The notes under the pieces are model-generated. The model worked only from the letters and a program-made list of their open reading frames with translations, ran no database searches and was not told the origin of the DNA. A stretch of 54,502 nt of DNA from Candidatus Aquidulcis sp. GTDB lineage: Bacteria; Chloroflexota; Anaerolineae; UBA4142. Shown one piece after another: positions 1 to 10,494 of this stretch. Within the stretch, counting starts at the first letter, position 1. Each line of letters opens with the position of its first letter. The stretch is from contig DYJA01000040.1 of NCBI GenBank assembly GCA_020723345.1, positions 1 through 54,502 on the forward strand, given 5' to 3'. A program made the position numbers and the translations under genes.

Positions 1-2
1 TT

Positions 3-47
3 CCCCCCCCCGGTTGCTGAAACGAAGTTCATTTTCAGCAAGGGGGG
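3..47. repeat. Palindrome downstream of the sugar ABC operon
   Basis: A nine-base inverted repeat, TTGCTGAAA at 14-22 and TTTCAGCAA at 33-41, is extended outward by a C run (3-11) and a G run (42-47). It lies just after the stop of the permease gene at 65. It could act as a transcript-end stem for the minus-strand operon, but no T tract follows, so it is called only as a palindromic repeat. Confidence 0.5.
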
Positions 48-64
48 AGGGTTAGGGAGGGGGT

Positions 65-961
65 TTATCCTTTCACTGCCCCGGCGGTTAGGCCGGAGAC
101 GATTCTTTGCTGGAACAACAGCACAAGCAGTACGAGTGGTATGGTTACAATCATGGACGCGGCTGAGATCTGTCCCCAGGGCATGAGTTCCTCCCCCATC
201 CCCTGGAACATTTGCAGCGCGACCGTGATCGTGTACGATCCTTCGCGGTTCATAAAAGTGCGCGCAAACAGGAATTCGTTCCAGGCGTGGATGAAAACTA
301 GAATGGCGCAGGTGAAGATACCCGGCGCCGCGAGCGGTGCGATCACGTGCCAAAATGCTTGCAGTGGCGTAGCCCCGTCAACCTTGGCTGCCTCTTCCAA
401 CTCGACAGGGAGTTCTTGGAAAAAGGCGGTCAGAGTCCAAATGCACAGCGGCAGACTAAAGGTCACGTACGGCAACACCAACGCCGGATTGGTATTGATG
501 AGTTTCAACTTGCTGAACCACAAATAGAGCGGCGCGACGATGGCGATCCCAGGGAACATCGAGACCATCAAGATCATCGTCAGAATGATCCGTTTGCCCC
601 GGAACCGCAGCCGCGCCAGGGCATACGCCGCCAAAGAGCCGATGGTCAGCGCGAAGAGCGTGGACGCGCCGGCGATGGAGGCGCTGTTCAGAATGTTTTG
701 CAAAAAAGGGCGGCCCTGAAAAGTCATGAAATAGTAATTCACATTGAGCGGAATAGGCAACAGCGCTGGCGGGTTCCGGTAGAGTTCGCTCGGTATTTTC
801 AGTGAGGTGATGGCGACCCACACGAAAGGCGCCAAGCAAAAGACGACAAAGAGCGCCGCGAAAAGGTAAAAGAGCATTTGATTGACTAACCGCCCAGCGC
901 GGCGAAACAGACGCTGGCGCTGCGGCGAAACGGTCCGAGCGAGTTGCATGGTTGGTGGCAT
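65..961 (-). CDS. Carbohydrate ABC transporter permease, MalG type
   Basis: Inner-membrane permease subunit of a sugar importer, 298 residues. A short cytoplasmic N-terminus is followed by a hydrophobic segment at about residues 27-50 and five further membrane segments. The ATPase-coupling EAA loop is clear: E190-A191-A192, G196 and the following IAPL motif. The ATG at 961 has a GGAAAGGA site about 11 nt upstream; an internal Met at residue 5 is an alternative. It starts 3 bp after the MalF-like gene, so the two are translated together. No ATPase gene follows before the window edge, so the transporter either uses an ATPase encoded further left or shares one. The sugar cannot be read from sequence. 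Confidence 0.93.
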   Translation of the reverse strand: MPPTMQLARTVSPQRQRLFRRAGRLVNQMLFYLFAALFVVFCLAPFVWVAITSLKIPSELYRNPPALLPIPLNVNYYFMTFQGRPFLQNILNSASIAGASTLFALTIGSLAAYALARLRFRGKRIILTMILMVSMFPGIAIVAPLYLWFSKLKLINTNPALVLPYVTFSLPLCIWTLTAFFQELPVELEEAAKVDGATPLQAFWHVIAPLAAPGIFTCAILVFIHAWNEFLFARTFMNREGSYTITVALQMFQGMGEELMPWGQISAASMIVTIPLVLLVLLFQQRIVSGLTAGAVKG

Positions 962-964
962 CGG

Positions 965-1915
965 TTAGATCGTCCTTTCCGTCCGTGCGCCAAGCACCTT
1001 AATGTAAAAGAAACTGATCGCCATGACAAACAGAAACACAAATACTGCCAGCGCCGAGCCGAGACCAAAATCCAGATTCACAAAGAGCGTGCGGTAGGTG
1101 AGAATAGACAGCGATTCGGTGGCGTAGCCGGGTCCCCCGCCGGTGAGGATAAACAACAAGTCAAACACGCGCGTCGCGTCGAGCGTGCGAAAGAGCAACG
1201 CGACCAGCATGGTGGGCTGGAGGAGGGGCAGCGTAATTCGCCAAAAGCGATGCCAGACATTGGCGCCGTCAATCATCGCGGATTCGTAGAGTTCGTGCGG
1301 TATGACTTGCAAACCCGCGAGGAGCAGTAACGACATAAAGGGTGTCGTCTTCCAGACATCGGCGAGGACCGCCGCCCAGAACGCAAACTGCGGATCGGTG
1401 GTCCAAGCTCGATAGGCGTCAATGAGTCCGATGCCGCGCAGAGTCGCATTGAAAATGCCGTACTGCGCGTTATAGATCCACTCCCACATTCGCGCGGAGA
1501 TGACCGTCGTCAAAGCCCAGGGCACGAGCAAAGCCGTGCGAACCAGCCCACGTCCGCGAAACTCTTCGTTCATGATCAGGGCAATCGCCAACCCCAGCAC
1601 GAGTTCCAGCGTTACCGTCGCGCCGGCGAAGGCGACAGTGACGCCCAACGCGTTGTGCAGTCGTTCGGAACCGGCGAGAGTGAGATAGTTGCCCAGACCG
1701 ATGAAGGGTTCTCCCCGCGCGGGATAGCGCAGGTCAATATCGTGCAGACTGAGCCAAAAGGCAGAGAGTAATGGGACGAAAGCCACGGCAATCATCACCA
1801 AAATGGCTGGCGCGACAAAGAGCAAGCCCAGTCGCTCCTCTGCCGAGCGAAGCCCGCCGCGTGGTCTGAGAGCGATACGTCTCTTCATCTGTTCTTGTAT
1901 AACCAAAACGCTCAT
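965..1915 (-). CDS. Carbohydrate ABC transporter permease, MalF type
   Basis: Partner permease of the sugar importer, about 316 residues with six predicted membrane segments; the first hydrophobic stretch follows a basic N-terminus (MKRRIALRPRGG). The EAA-type coupling loop appears as E211-S212-A213 with D/G and the LPLL segment after it. Start choice is uncertain: a TTG at 1921, the ATG at 1915 and an ATG at 1888 are all in frame and none has a convincing ribosome site, because a 105-bp palindromic element sits directly upstream. The gene lies between the binding-protein gene and the MalG-like gene, the usual order in these operons. Family assignment is firm; the exact start is not. Confidence 0.92.
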   Translation of the reverse strand: MSVLVIQEQMKRRIALRPRGGLRSAEERLGLLFVAPAILVMIAVAFVPLLSAFWLSLHDIDLRYPARGEPFIGLGNYLTLAGSERLHNALGVTVAFAGATVTLELVLGLAIALIMNEEFRGRGLVRTALLVPWALTTVISARMWEWIYNAQYGIFNATLRGIGLIDAYRAWTTDPQFAFWAAVLADVWKTTPFMSLLLLAGLQVIPHELYESAMIDGANVWHRFWRITLPLLQPTMLVALLFRTLDATRVFDLLFILTGGGPGYATESLSILTYRTLFVNLDFGLGSALAVFVFLFVMAISFFYIKVLGARTERTI

Positions 1916-1929
1916 CGGCAAATGAATGA

Positions 1930-2034
1930 GTAGGGGCGAGGCATTCGCGCAAGTGTGTTCGTCGTGTCAGACGACTTGCCAATTGGAAGACGATTTGCCA
2001 TTGAAGAATATTTTGGCGAATGCCTCGCCCCTAC
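1930..2034. repeat. MITE-like element with perfect 19-bp terminal inverted repeats
   Basis: GTAGGGGCGAGGCATTCGC at 1930-1948 and its exact reverse complement at 2016-2034 enclose 67 bp. The interior holds two similar halves around GACGACTTGCCA and GACGATTTGCCA. It has no coding capacity. It occupies almost all of the gap between the binding-protein and MalF-like genes, so the operon message would carry a long hairpin there. That could favour expression of the upstream binding protein over the permeases, which is inference. Confidence 0.75.
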
Positions 2035-2056
2035 TGAACGGTTATCTACCTTTCCG

Positions 2057-3403
2057 TTATTTGACTTTAGCCAGGATCTCCTCGGTTTTTGCTTTCATGT
2101 TCTTCACCGCTTCCTGCGCGGTGTTCTTTCTTGTCAACGCCGCCGTCAGGTTGACTTGGATGGCTTCGACCGAGATCTGCGGATAAGCCGGAGTGACCGG
2201 GCGCGGCAATGCCGTGTTCATGACTTCACCCAGTGCCCCAAAGTGAGGGAACTGAGCGAGGACTTCTTTGTCGTTGTACACTGCCTTGCGCGCCGGTGGG
2301 TTGCCGCCCATCATCGCTCTGGTCTTTTGCGCGTCGGTCGTGGAAAAGAACTTGACGACTTCCCAGGCTTGCTGCGGATACTTTGTGAATTTGGAGACGG
2401 CAAGGTTCCAAGTCCCGAGGCAGGCGCCTGGTTTCTTCCCCGGCGCACGAACCATCGCTTTGATGCCCGTGACTCCTTTGACCTTCGATTCATCCTTGTT
2501 CGCGGTCACGTAGAACGAGGGCCAACCGCGAACGAAGATGGCGTTCTGAGCCAGGTACACGTTGTAGGATTCCGTCTCTTTGAAGGTGAGAACGGACTCG
2601 GGGCTGATCTTGTGTTTGTGGATCATGTCCACCATCAACTGCACCGATGCCACTCCTTCTGGACTATCCACCAAGACTTTGCCCGTCTTGGGATCCCAGA
2701 AATCGCCGCCCATGCCCCAGAGAAACTCGAGCCAGTCGCAGACCAGACCTTCGTACTGGAACCCCTGCCAGACGAATCCGTGCAAATCCGGCGGCTTTTG
2801 GAGTTTCAAGCAAACCTCCACCAGTTCTTCAAAAGTTTCGGGAGGTTTGACGCCGGCTTTGTCCAGAATGTCCTTGCGCCAAAAGAGCACTCCGGCATTG
2901 TTGAACCAGGGAATCGCGTAGACGTGGTCTTTGTAGGTGGTTCCGAGGAGAGGCCCCTCGAAATATTCTTTCCGAATGTCTTCATAGCCGGGCATCTTTT
3001 CCAATTCCAAAAGCCAGCCCGCTGAGGCGAATTCGGGCGCCCAAGGAATATCGGCGGCGACGATGTCAATGCTCGAATCCTTTGCCGCGAAGACCGTGGC
3101 GTACTTGTCATGCTGCTCCGTCGACGACGAGGGCATTTCCTGATAATCAATTTGGATGTCCTTGCGCGAAGCGTTAAACTGACTCACCAGTTTCGGAGTG
3201 GAACCGGAGGAATCCTTGCCGGTGCATAGAACAATCTTTACCGGCGCGGCAGTCGGGGGTACCGCCGTCGGCGCAGCGGGAGCCGAAGTCGCCGCGGGGG
3301 GAGCCGAAGTCGGCGCAGCAGACGGCGCGCACGCCGCCAGAACTGCGCCCGCGCCAGCAATCGCGGATAGGCGTAGGAATTCTCGACGCGTCAGTGTGTT
3401 CAT
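2057..3403 (-). CDS. Sugar ABC transporter substrate-binding lipoprotein (family 1)
   Basis: Extracellular solute-binding protein, 448 residues. The N-terminus combines a twin-arginine-like motif (TRREFLRLS) with a lipobox LAAC, so it is probably exported by Tat and lipid-anchored. An Ala/Pro/Thr-rich linker follows the cysteine. The rest has the two-lobed family 1 pattern, including FVWQGFQYEG and the PAYPQISVEAIQ stretch near the end. The ATG at 3403 is preferred because an AAGGAGG site lies six bases upstream; the in-frame TTG at 3409 directly abuts that site. It is the first gene of the binding protein-MalF-MalG operon. Confidence 0.93.
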   Translation of the reverse strand: MNTLTRREFLRLSAIAGAGAVLAACAPSAAPTSAPPAATSAPAAPTAVPPTAAPVKIVLCTGKDSSGSTPKLVSQFNASRKDIQIDYQEMPSSSTEQHDKYATVFAAKDSSIDIVAADIPWAPEFASAGWLLELEKMPGYEDIRKEYFEGPLLGTTYKDHVYAIPWFNNAGVLFWRKDILDKAGVKPPETFEELVEVCLKLQKPPDLHGFVWQGFQYEGLVCDWLEFLWGMGGDFWDPKTGKVLVDSPEGVASVQLMVDMIHKHKISPESVLTFKETESYNVYLAQNAIFVRGWPSFYVTANKDESKVKGVTGIKAMVRAPGKKPGACLGTWNLAVSKFTKYPQQAWEVVKFFSTTDAQKTRAMMGGNPPARKAVYNDKEVLAQFPHFGALGEVMNTALPRPVTPAYPQISVEAIQVNLTAALTRKNTAQEAVKNMKAKTEEILAKVK

Positions 3404-3501
3404 ATTCAACCTCCTTCAAATGCCCGGGTGATACCAGTCTATCCCCGATGGGATTGTTCAGAATTCTAGCGACTGGACTAGAGTTCTTGAATTGGGAGAA
3501 T

Positions 3502-3530
3502 TTAGTAGGCGACCTGATTCGTGTTATAAT
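3502..3530 (+). promoter_or_regulatory. Extended -10 promoter for the response-regulator gene
   Basis: TATAAT at 3525-3530 is preceded by TG at 3522-3523, the extended -10 arrangement. A weak -35 (TTAGTA) lies 17 bp upstream at 3502-3507. Transcription would begin near 3537, giving an 80-nt leader before the ATG at 3617. Confidence 0.6.
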
Positions 3531-4802
3531 GGTCAAGACCCAATTTTACCCTATCACAAATCCCCGGGCACGACAAGTATTCTAGTCCGATACTGCTCCC
3601 ATTTTGGTTTCTCTCTATGTCGCGATCCGATACTCCACCGCAAGAATTTTCCGATTGGGTACACGACGCGCTCAACCGTTTGTACGACTCGCCCTATCTC
3701 CAAACGCACCCGCTCGTCGCGCGACTGTGCAACGGTCAAGCCGACCGGTTGCTCGGCGGTAGCCAATGCTTGCGGCGCGCTTTGCTCCAGGTCATCCAAT
3801 CCATGCGCCCCGGCGCGGGCGTACCGGCGCGTTCGCCGGATTGGCGGGCGTTTCGCATTCTGGAATTGCGCTACATCGAAGGACTGGGACCAGCAGAAGC
3901 GATGGCGCGTTTGGGACTGGGCAAGAGCCAGTATTTTCGCGAGCAAGCGCGCGTCCTAGAAATGCTTACGGAAGCAATCTGGGCGCGCGCGCAGCAAAAC
4001 CGCGCCGACCGCGCGCCCACAGCGACCAGCGCGCCAACGGAGCAAACAACGCTGCGCCAGGAAGTTGAAGACCTGGCAGGCGCGACCGCATGGGAACCGG
4101 TGGACGTCGCGGCTTTGCTCGAAGACTTGATGACGTTGATCAAGCCGCTTGCCGAAAACAACGCGGTCACGGCGCAAGCCAATCTGGCAGCGCGCCCGAT
4201 CATTCAGGTCAATCGTATCGTCGCACGGCAAGCCATCCTCAAACTACTCACCTGCGCCCTGGAATTTGAGGTAGGCAGCCGCGTGGACATTTCGACGTTT
4301 GCCGATGCGCGCGAAGCCGGCGTTGCGGTTATCGTGCGCGGAAGCGAGTCAAACGCGAGTCAAGATCGCGCGCCGCAAACGCTCGAAACCGGATTAGCGC
4401 TGTGCCGCCAACTCATGGAGAGCATCGGCGGTGCGCTCACTCGCGCGCAGAAGGACGCTCAAACGTGGGAGGCGCGCCTGGCTCTGCCGGTCGCAACGCG
4501 CGTGTTGCTCGTCGTGGACGACAATCGCGAATACCCCAATCTCTTCCGTCGCTATCTGGCGGGCTACAATTGGCGCGTGATCGGCGCGCACAGCGTAGAG
4601 CAAGCCCGCCGATTGATCGCGGAGACGCAGCCCGCCGTAATCTCGCTCGATGTGCTGATGCCTGGCGCGGACGGGTGGGAACTACTCACCACGCTCAAAC
4701 GCGATGCGAAAACCAACGCCATCCCCGTAATCGTTTGCTCGATCTTGGACGAACCGCGACTCGCGCTGGCATTGGGCGCGGCGCAATATCTTCCCAAACC
4801 CG

Positions 4803-7001
<2,199 letters not shown>

Positions 7002-7046
7002 AGATTCCTTTCGAGAGCGTCGTCCCCAAAAGTGCTTGCTATGCTA

Positions 7047-7085
7047 AAATCAGACCCCAGGTTTCGCAAAGAAACCCAGGGTCTG
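7047..7085 (-). terminator. Rho-independent terminator
   Basis: A 15-bp stem (7051-7065 with 7071-7085, two mismatches) built on CAGACCC/GGGTCTG with a five-base loop is followed on the minus strand by ATTTTAGC. It lies between the protease-like gene stop (7099) and the kinase start (7001), so it would end the ruv/toxin-antitoxin transcription unit. Confidence 0.65.
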
Positions 7086-7098
7086 TCTCCCCATTCTC

Positions 7099-7461
7099 TC
7101 ACTTCGCCTTCATTGTGCGCCGCCGCGTAATCGTGTGATGCTCCAGGTCAATCACCAGCCGAAAATCCTGCAAGACAGGTGTGCCAACAATCGGCTCGCT
7201 GTCCGGCGGACCAATAATCACGTTTCCCGCAACGGTTTCGCCGTTGAACGCAAAAATGCACATGCCGTACGCGAACTTTCTGGCGTTGCCCTTCGCCAGT
7301 TCTAGCGAAACCTCGCCGATTTTTTTGATGCCAAATTCTTTGGCGACCTGCTTTGAAATCCACGCGCGTGTCGCGCCCGTGTCCACCAGAAACGCGAGTT
7401 CCTTTTGGCGTCGGCGATCTGCGATGTTGGCAATCGTCAGTTCAAGATAGATTTCGCCCAT
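7099..7461 (-). CDS. Retropepsin-like aspartic protease domain protein
   Basis: 120 residues. The active-site-like motif is FLVDTGATRAWIS near residue 24, followed by the flap-like GMCIFAFNG region and a hydrophobic-hydrophobic-Gly motif (PIVGTPVLQDF), the features of single-domain clan AA proteases. A functional enzyme would be a homodimer. The ATG at 7461 is chosen because it begins the family-like sequence and follows the RelE-type stop (7473) by 11 bp, with GAGG about 10 nt upstream. There is no signal peptide, so it is cytosolic. The substrate is unknown; coupling to a toxin pair is notable but may be coincidental. Confidence 0.75.
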   Translation of the reverse strand: MGEIYLELTIANIADRRRQKELAFLVDTGATRAWISKQVAKEFGIKKIGEVSLELAKGNARKFAYGMCIFAFNGETVAGNVIIGPPDSEPIVGTPVLQDFRLVIDLEHHTITRRRTMKAK

Positions 7462-7472
7462 ACTCCATACCT

Positions 7473-7733
7473 CTATTTGAACCGATCCACGATCTCGTGT
7501 CCGCCTACGTGTTTGAGAATGTAAACGTTTCCCTCTTGCCGAAAGATACAACGATAGTGCATGTCCACATAAAATTCCCAGTGATCGGCGAGACGATGAA
7601 TTTGCAGTGATGGATGCTTGGGGTTTTGCGCGAGGAAGCGCAGTTGCTTGTCGAACTTGCGCTGAATGGGCTCGGGTAAGCGGCGATAGTCCGCCCTGAG
7701 TGTTTCAGTCAAGATGATCTGAATTTCACTCAT
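7473..7733 (-). CDS. RelE/ParE-superfamily toxin-like protein
   Basis: 86 residues, normal size for the family. The sequence has the fold's typical elements: ITET..ADYRRLPEPIQRKFDKQLRFL, then HPSLQIHRL, then a beta stretch WEFYVDMHYRCIFR and VYILKHVGGHEIVDRF. The combination of Y-R-x-I-F and a C-terminal HEI segment points to a ribosome-dependent mRNA interferase like RelE/YoeB rather than a gyrase poison, but this is inference. It overlaps the upstream gene by 8 bp, the usual antitoxin-first arrangement. Confidence 0.82.
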   Translation of the reverse strand: MSEIQIILTETLRADYRRLPEPIQRKFDKQLRFLAQNPKHPSLQIHRLADHWEFYVDMHYRCIFRQEGNVYILKHVGGHEIVDRFK

Positions 7734-7971
7734 TCAACCACGCGATTCCTTTCTCAACTTCTGACGCGTCAATTTTTTTGAACCGCCCGCTTTTCAAATC
7801 TTCTTCGGATGCGCGCAGACGTTCCTGAACTTCTTGGCTGTAAAAGTACGCGTACCGCTCGACGAATTCCATGAGTGTTTGGAATTTGGCGTAATCGATC
7901 AACACTTCGCGTTTATTTCCTTGATTATCGTAGACCACTTTGATGTCACTGTCATTCAATATTTGGATCAT
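7726..7971 (-). CDS. Putative antitoxin of the RelE-type pair
   Basis: 81-residue protein, acidic toward the C-terminus (SEEDLKSGRFKKIDASEVEKG), encoded directly upstream of and overlapping the RelE-like gene. The N-terminal half (MIQILNDSDIKVVYDNQG..VLIDYAKF) resembles Phd/YefM-like or prevent-host-death-adjacent antitoxins, which bind operator DNA N-terminally and neutralise the toxin with the C-terminal helix. I assign it mainly by position and size. A GAGG lies just upstream of the ATG. Confidence 0.68.
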   Translation of the reverse strand: MIQILNDSDIKVVYDNQGNKREVLIDYAKFQTLMEFVERYAYFYSQEVQERLRASEEDLKSGRFKKIDASEVEKGIAWLNE

Positions 7972-8043
7972 CTCAACCTCACTTTCTGGAGTGGTCGAAT
8001 CTTATCACATTCAGGTTGTGCTGGCAATCCCCGCGCCCAACTG

Positions 8044-8622
8044 TTATCTCCCTCCCAAATACTGCAACGCGATTCGCACGCGGTCTTCAATCGTCTGCGC
8101 GGTTATCGGCACCGCGCGCGCGGCGCGCGCCGCCTCCGCCGCGCTGTAACCCAGGTTGATGAGCGCGTCCATCACGTCCTTGTCCACCGGCGTCAATTCG
8201 CTCACTTCACCCAAACCACTCACGTCAACCTTGCCTTTGAGTTCCAGCACGAGTCGCTGCGCGGTTTTCTTGCCGATGCCCGGCAGCGCAGTCAGCACGT
8301 CGAGATTGCCTTGCGCGATTGCCGCGCGCAGCGTATCGGTTGGCGCGGACGAGAGAATGCCCATGCCGACTTTTGGACCGATGCCACTCACCGTCAGCAG
8401 CGTTTCGAACAAGCGCAATTCATCTTCGGTCGCAAAACCGTACAGCGACAGTTCGTCTTCGCGCACGTGCAGATGCGTGAACAACTGCACCTCGCTGCCA
8501 ACCGCGCCCAGATTCGCGAGCGTCCCGGTCGGCACGCGCACGCGAAAACCGACGCCGCCGACGTTGACGATGAGCGAGTCGTCGGTGCGCGCCTGGATTT
8601 TTCCGTGAAGAGTGGCGATCAT
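8044..8622 (-). CDS. ruvA: Holliday junction branch migration protein RuvA
   Basis: 192 residues, normal length. Domain I begins MIATLHGKI; the two helix-hairpin-helix motifs are VSGIGPKVGMGIL and LPGIGKKTAQRLVLELKGK; the C-terminal domain III (DALINLGYSAAEAARA) contacts RuvB. RuvA tetramers bind the four-way junction and load RuvB hexamers. The ATG at 8622 is preferred over an upstream in-frame start because domain I begins there. It starts one base after the stop of the BrnA-like antitoxin, so it is translationally linked to that pair. ruvC lies just beyond the pair, and ruvB is at 46020-47039. Confidence 0.97.
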   Translation of the reverse strand: MIATLHGKIQARTDDSLIVNVGGVGFRVRVPTGTLANLGAVGSEVQLFTHLHVREDELSLYGFATEDELRLFETLLTVSGIGPKVGMGILSSAPTDTLRAAIAQGNLDVLTALPGIGKKTAQRLVLELKGKVDVSGLGEVSELTPVDKDVMDALINLGYSAAEAARAARAVPITAQTIEDRVRIALQYLGGR

Positions 8623-8623
8623 G

Positions 8624-8872
8624 TTATGCTGTCCGTACTCTGGTCTTGGTAGGGTGCTTGATCTTTTGCCGCGCGATTCTGACCAAGACATGGAGCGCTT
8701 CGTTCACAGACTCGGAATCTGGAAAGACCTGCGCCAAGTCGGGTGAGAGGACGACAATATTGCTGCCCTCCGCGTACCGTTTGGCATACTTGCCCCGCAC
8801 GCCTTTGCTGAAATCATATTCATCCAGCATGTCTGGATCGCGTCTAGATCGAGTTGTAATTGCTTTCTTCAT
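8624..8872 (-). CDS. BrnA-like antitoxin
   Basis: 82 residues. It contains the stretch EYDFSKGVRGKYAKRYAEG typical of small antitoxins paired with BrnT-like toxins, then [21 protein letters not shown], a ribbon-helix-helix-like dimer and DNA-binding region. The ATG at 8872 has a GGAAG site nearby and overlaps the toxin gene by 29 bp. A longer upstream reading frame is rejected because it runs antisense-like through the toxin. The pair probably autoregulates, but the operator cannot be placed because the genes are inside the ruv cluster. Confidence 0.85.
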   Translation of the reverse strand: MKKAITTRSRRDPDMLDEYDFSKGVRGKYAKRYAEGSNIVVLSPDLAQVFPDSESVNEALHVLVRIARQKIKHPTKTRVRTA

Positions 8873-9137
8873 ATTTCTTCCTTTCTGTTGGGGTAGCAAC
8901 ACGCGCGCTGATAATTCGGATGATGTCCCCACGCGCAACGTGAACCACGACCAGCAATTGCCCGCGCTTCGATTCACCGATGAGCACCCACCGATCTTCA
9001 TCCTCCGAATGAAGTGGATCCTCAATCGTTCGAGAAAGTGGATCGGCGAAAACAGTCGCGGCTTCCTCAAACGTGATATCGTGATTTCTGAGATTGAGTT
9101 TGGCTTTCCGCTTGTTCCATTGAAAGATGAACGCCAT
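8844..9137 (-). CDS. BrnT-family ribonuclease toxin
   Basis: 97 residues. The family pattern is complete: FQWNKRKAKLNLRNHDITFEEA, then FADPLSRTIEDPLHSEDEDRW, then a beta strand pair and the C-terminal IIRIISARVATPTERKKYEE. BrnT is a RelE-fold RNase neutralised by BrnA. The gene starts 9 bp after ruvC and precedes its antitoxin, the usual toxin-first order for brnTA. This makes it part of a yebC-ruvC-brnT-brnA-ruvA string. Confidence 0.9.
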   Translation of the reverse strand: MAFIFQWNKRKAKLNLRNHDITFEEAATVFADPLSRTIEDPLHSEDEDRWVLIGESKRGQLLVVVHVARGDIIRIISARVATPTERKKYEESNYNSI

Positions 9138-9146
9138 TGTCCCTGA

Positions 9147-9641
9147 TCACCCGTCCCTTGCCATATCGCTGAATTTCGCGGAGTGCGCGTGACAAATCGC
9201 GATGGCGAGCGCGTCCGCCGCGTCGTCCGGCTGCGGAACGAAATCGAGTTGCAGCAGCAGCTTGACCATTTGCTGGATTTGCATTTTCTCGGCGCGTCCG
9301 TAGCCGACGACCGCTTGCTTGATTTGCAGCGGCGTGTACTCGTGAACCGCAAGCCCGGCTTGGGACGCGGCGAGTAAAGCGACACCGCGTGCCTGACCTA
9401 CAGACAGCGCGGTGCGAACGTTCTTGCTGAAAAATAATTTTTCGACGACGGCGTCCGTCGGTTGGTACTGCGCGATGAGCGCGGTCAGTTCGGCGTGAAT
9501 ATGCTGCAAGCGCCGCGGCAATCCCCAATCGGGTGGCGTCGTGATCGCGCCATACGCGATCATCTGCAACGCGTCGCCGTCGCTCGCGAGGATGCCGTAC
9601 CCCGTAATCGCCGTCCCTGGATCGACTCCCAAAATAATCAT
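9147..9641 (-). CDS. ruvC: Crossover junction endodeoxyribonuclease RuvC
   Basis: 164 residues, normal length. Catalytic acidic residues are visible in family positions: D7 (GVDPGTAITGYG), E67 (VVEKLFF), and D140/D143 (DDAADALAIAICHAH). The GQARG and YGRAEKMQ segments are also typical. RuvC is a dimeric nuclease that resolves Holliday junctions bound by RuvAB. It lies 29 bp after yebC and 9 bp before brnT. The toxin pair between ruvC and ruvA is atypical. Confidence 0.97.
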   Translation of the reverse strand: MIILGVDPGTAITGYGILASDGDALQMIAYGAITTPPDWGLPRRLQHIHAELTALIAQYQPTDAVVEKLFFSKNVRTALSVGQARGVALLAASQAGLAVHEYTPLQIKQAVVGYGRAEKMQIQQMVKLLLQLDFVPQPDDAADALAIAICHAHSAKFSDMARDG

Positions 9642-9670
9642 ACCGTTTCAGAGCGCTACGTCAGCGTTCC

Positions 9671-10426
9671 CTACTTCGCCGCCTCAAATTTTGCCATCAC
9701 CGCGTCGGTGATTTCCAAATTCGTGTACACTTTTTGCACGTCATCGTGTTCTTCCAACGACTCCATCAATTTCAACGTCGCCACGGCTTGCTCGTCGCTG
9801 ACCTGCGCGGGATTCTTGGCGATCCAGGCGACTTCTGCCGACGCGAAGGCGATCTTGCGTTTCTCCAACGCATCGCGCAACGCTTTCAAATTCTCCGGCG
9901 CGCAGTACAATTCGAGCAGCGTTTTGTCCGCCTTGTAATCTTCTGCGCCCGCGTCGATCAGTTCGAGCGCGAGGTCGTCCGGGTTTTTCGCGTTTTCAAT
10001 TGTGAGGACGCCTTTCTTCTCGAACATCCACGCGACCGCGTTCGCCGCCGCGAGATTGCCGCCGCCGCGCGTAAACAAATGCCGGACTTCGGACGCCGTG
10101 CGATTGCGATTATCGGTCAACACCTGAACGAGCAGCGCCGCCCCGCCCGCGCCGTACCCTTCGTACGTCACGTCTTCGAGTTGACCGCCTTCGCTCAGTT
10201 CGCCGGTGCCGCGTTTGATCGCGCGCTCGACGTTTTCTTTCGGCATATTCTGGGCGCGCGCTTTATCCATCGCCAAACGCAGCGTGAAATTGGCATTCGG
10301 ATCGCCGCCGCCTTCGCGCGCCGCCAGCATAATTTCGCGCCCGAGCCGCGTGAACATTTGCCCCTTCTTTACATCCGCCACGCCCTTTTTGCGTTTGATT
10401 TGCGCCCACTTGGAATGTCCAGACAT
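9671..10426 (-). CDS. yebC: YebC/PmpR-family (TACO1) regulatory protein
   Basis: 251 residues. The N-terminus MSGHSKWAQIKRKKGVAD and the segment NMPKENVERAIKRGTGE are diagnostic. Members are annotated as DNA-binding regulators, and some promote translation through proline-rich stretches; which role applies here is not visible. A GGAGG site lies 5 nt upstream of the ATG and an extended -10 promoter at 10465-10473. yebC immediately upstream of ruvC and ruvA is a widespread order. Confidence 0.96.
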   Translation of the reverse strand: MSGHSKWAQIKRKKGVADVKKGQMFTRLGREIMLAAREGGGDPNANFTLRLAMDKARAQNMPKENVERAIKRGTGELSEGGQLEDVTYEGYGAGGAALLVQVLTDNRNRTASEVRHLFTRGGGNLAAANAVAWMFEKKGVLTIENAKNPDDLALELIDAGAEDYKADKTLLELYCAPENLKALRDALEKRKIAFASAEVAWIAKNPAQVSDEQAVATLKLMESLEEHDDVQKVYTNLEITDAVMAKFEAAK

Positions 10427-10464
10427 AATTCCTCCACGTCAACTGAACTCCGTCGTTCGCGCGT

Positions 10465-10473
10465 ATTATACCA
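10465..10473 (-). promoter_or_regulatory. Extended -10 promoter for yebC-ruvC operon
   Basis: On the minus strand the sequence reads TGGTATAAT (10473 to 10465), a TGn-TATAAT extended -10. No good -35 is visible. Transcription would start near 10458, about 30 nt before the yebC ATG at 10426. Confidence 0.6.
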
Positions 10474-10494
10474 CGCGAGCGCAAAAACGAAAAA

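Noticed and set aside
1955-3025. Plus-strand open frame antisense to the sugar-binding protein
   Set aside because: The minus-strand gene has lipobox, family motifs and ribosome site; this frame has none.
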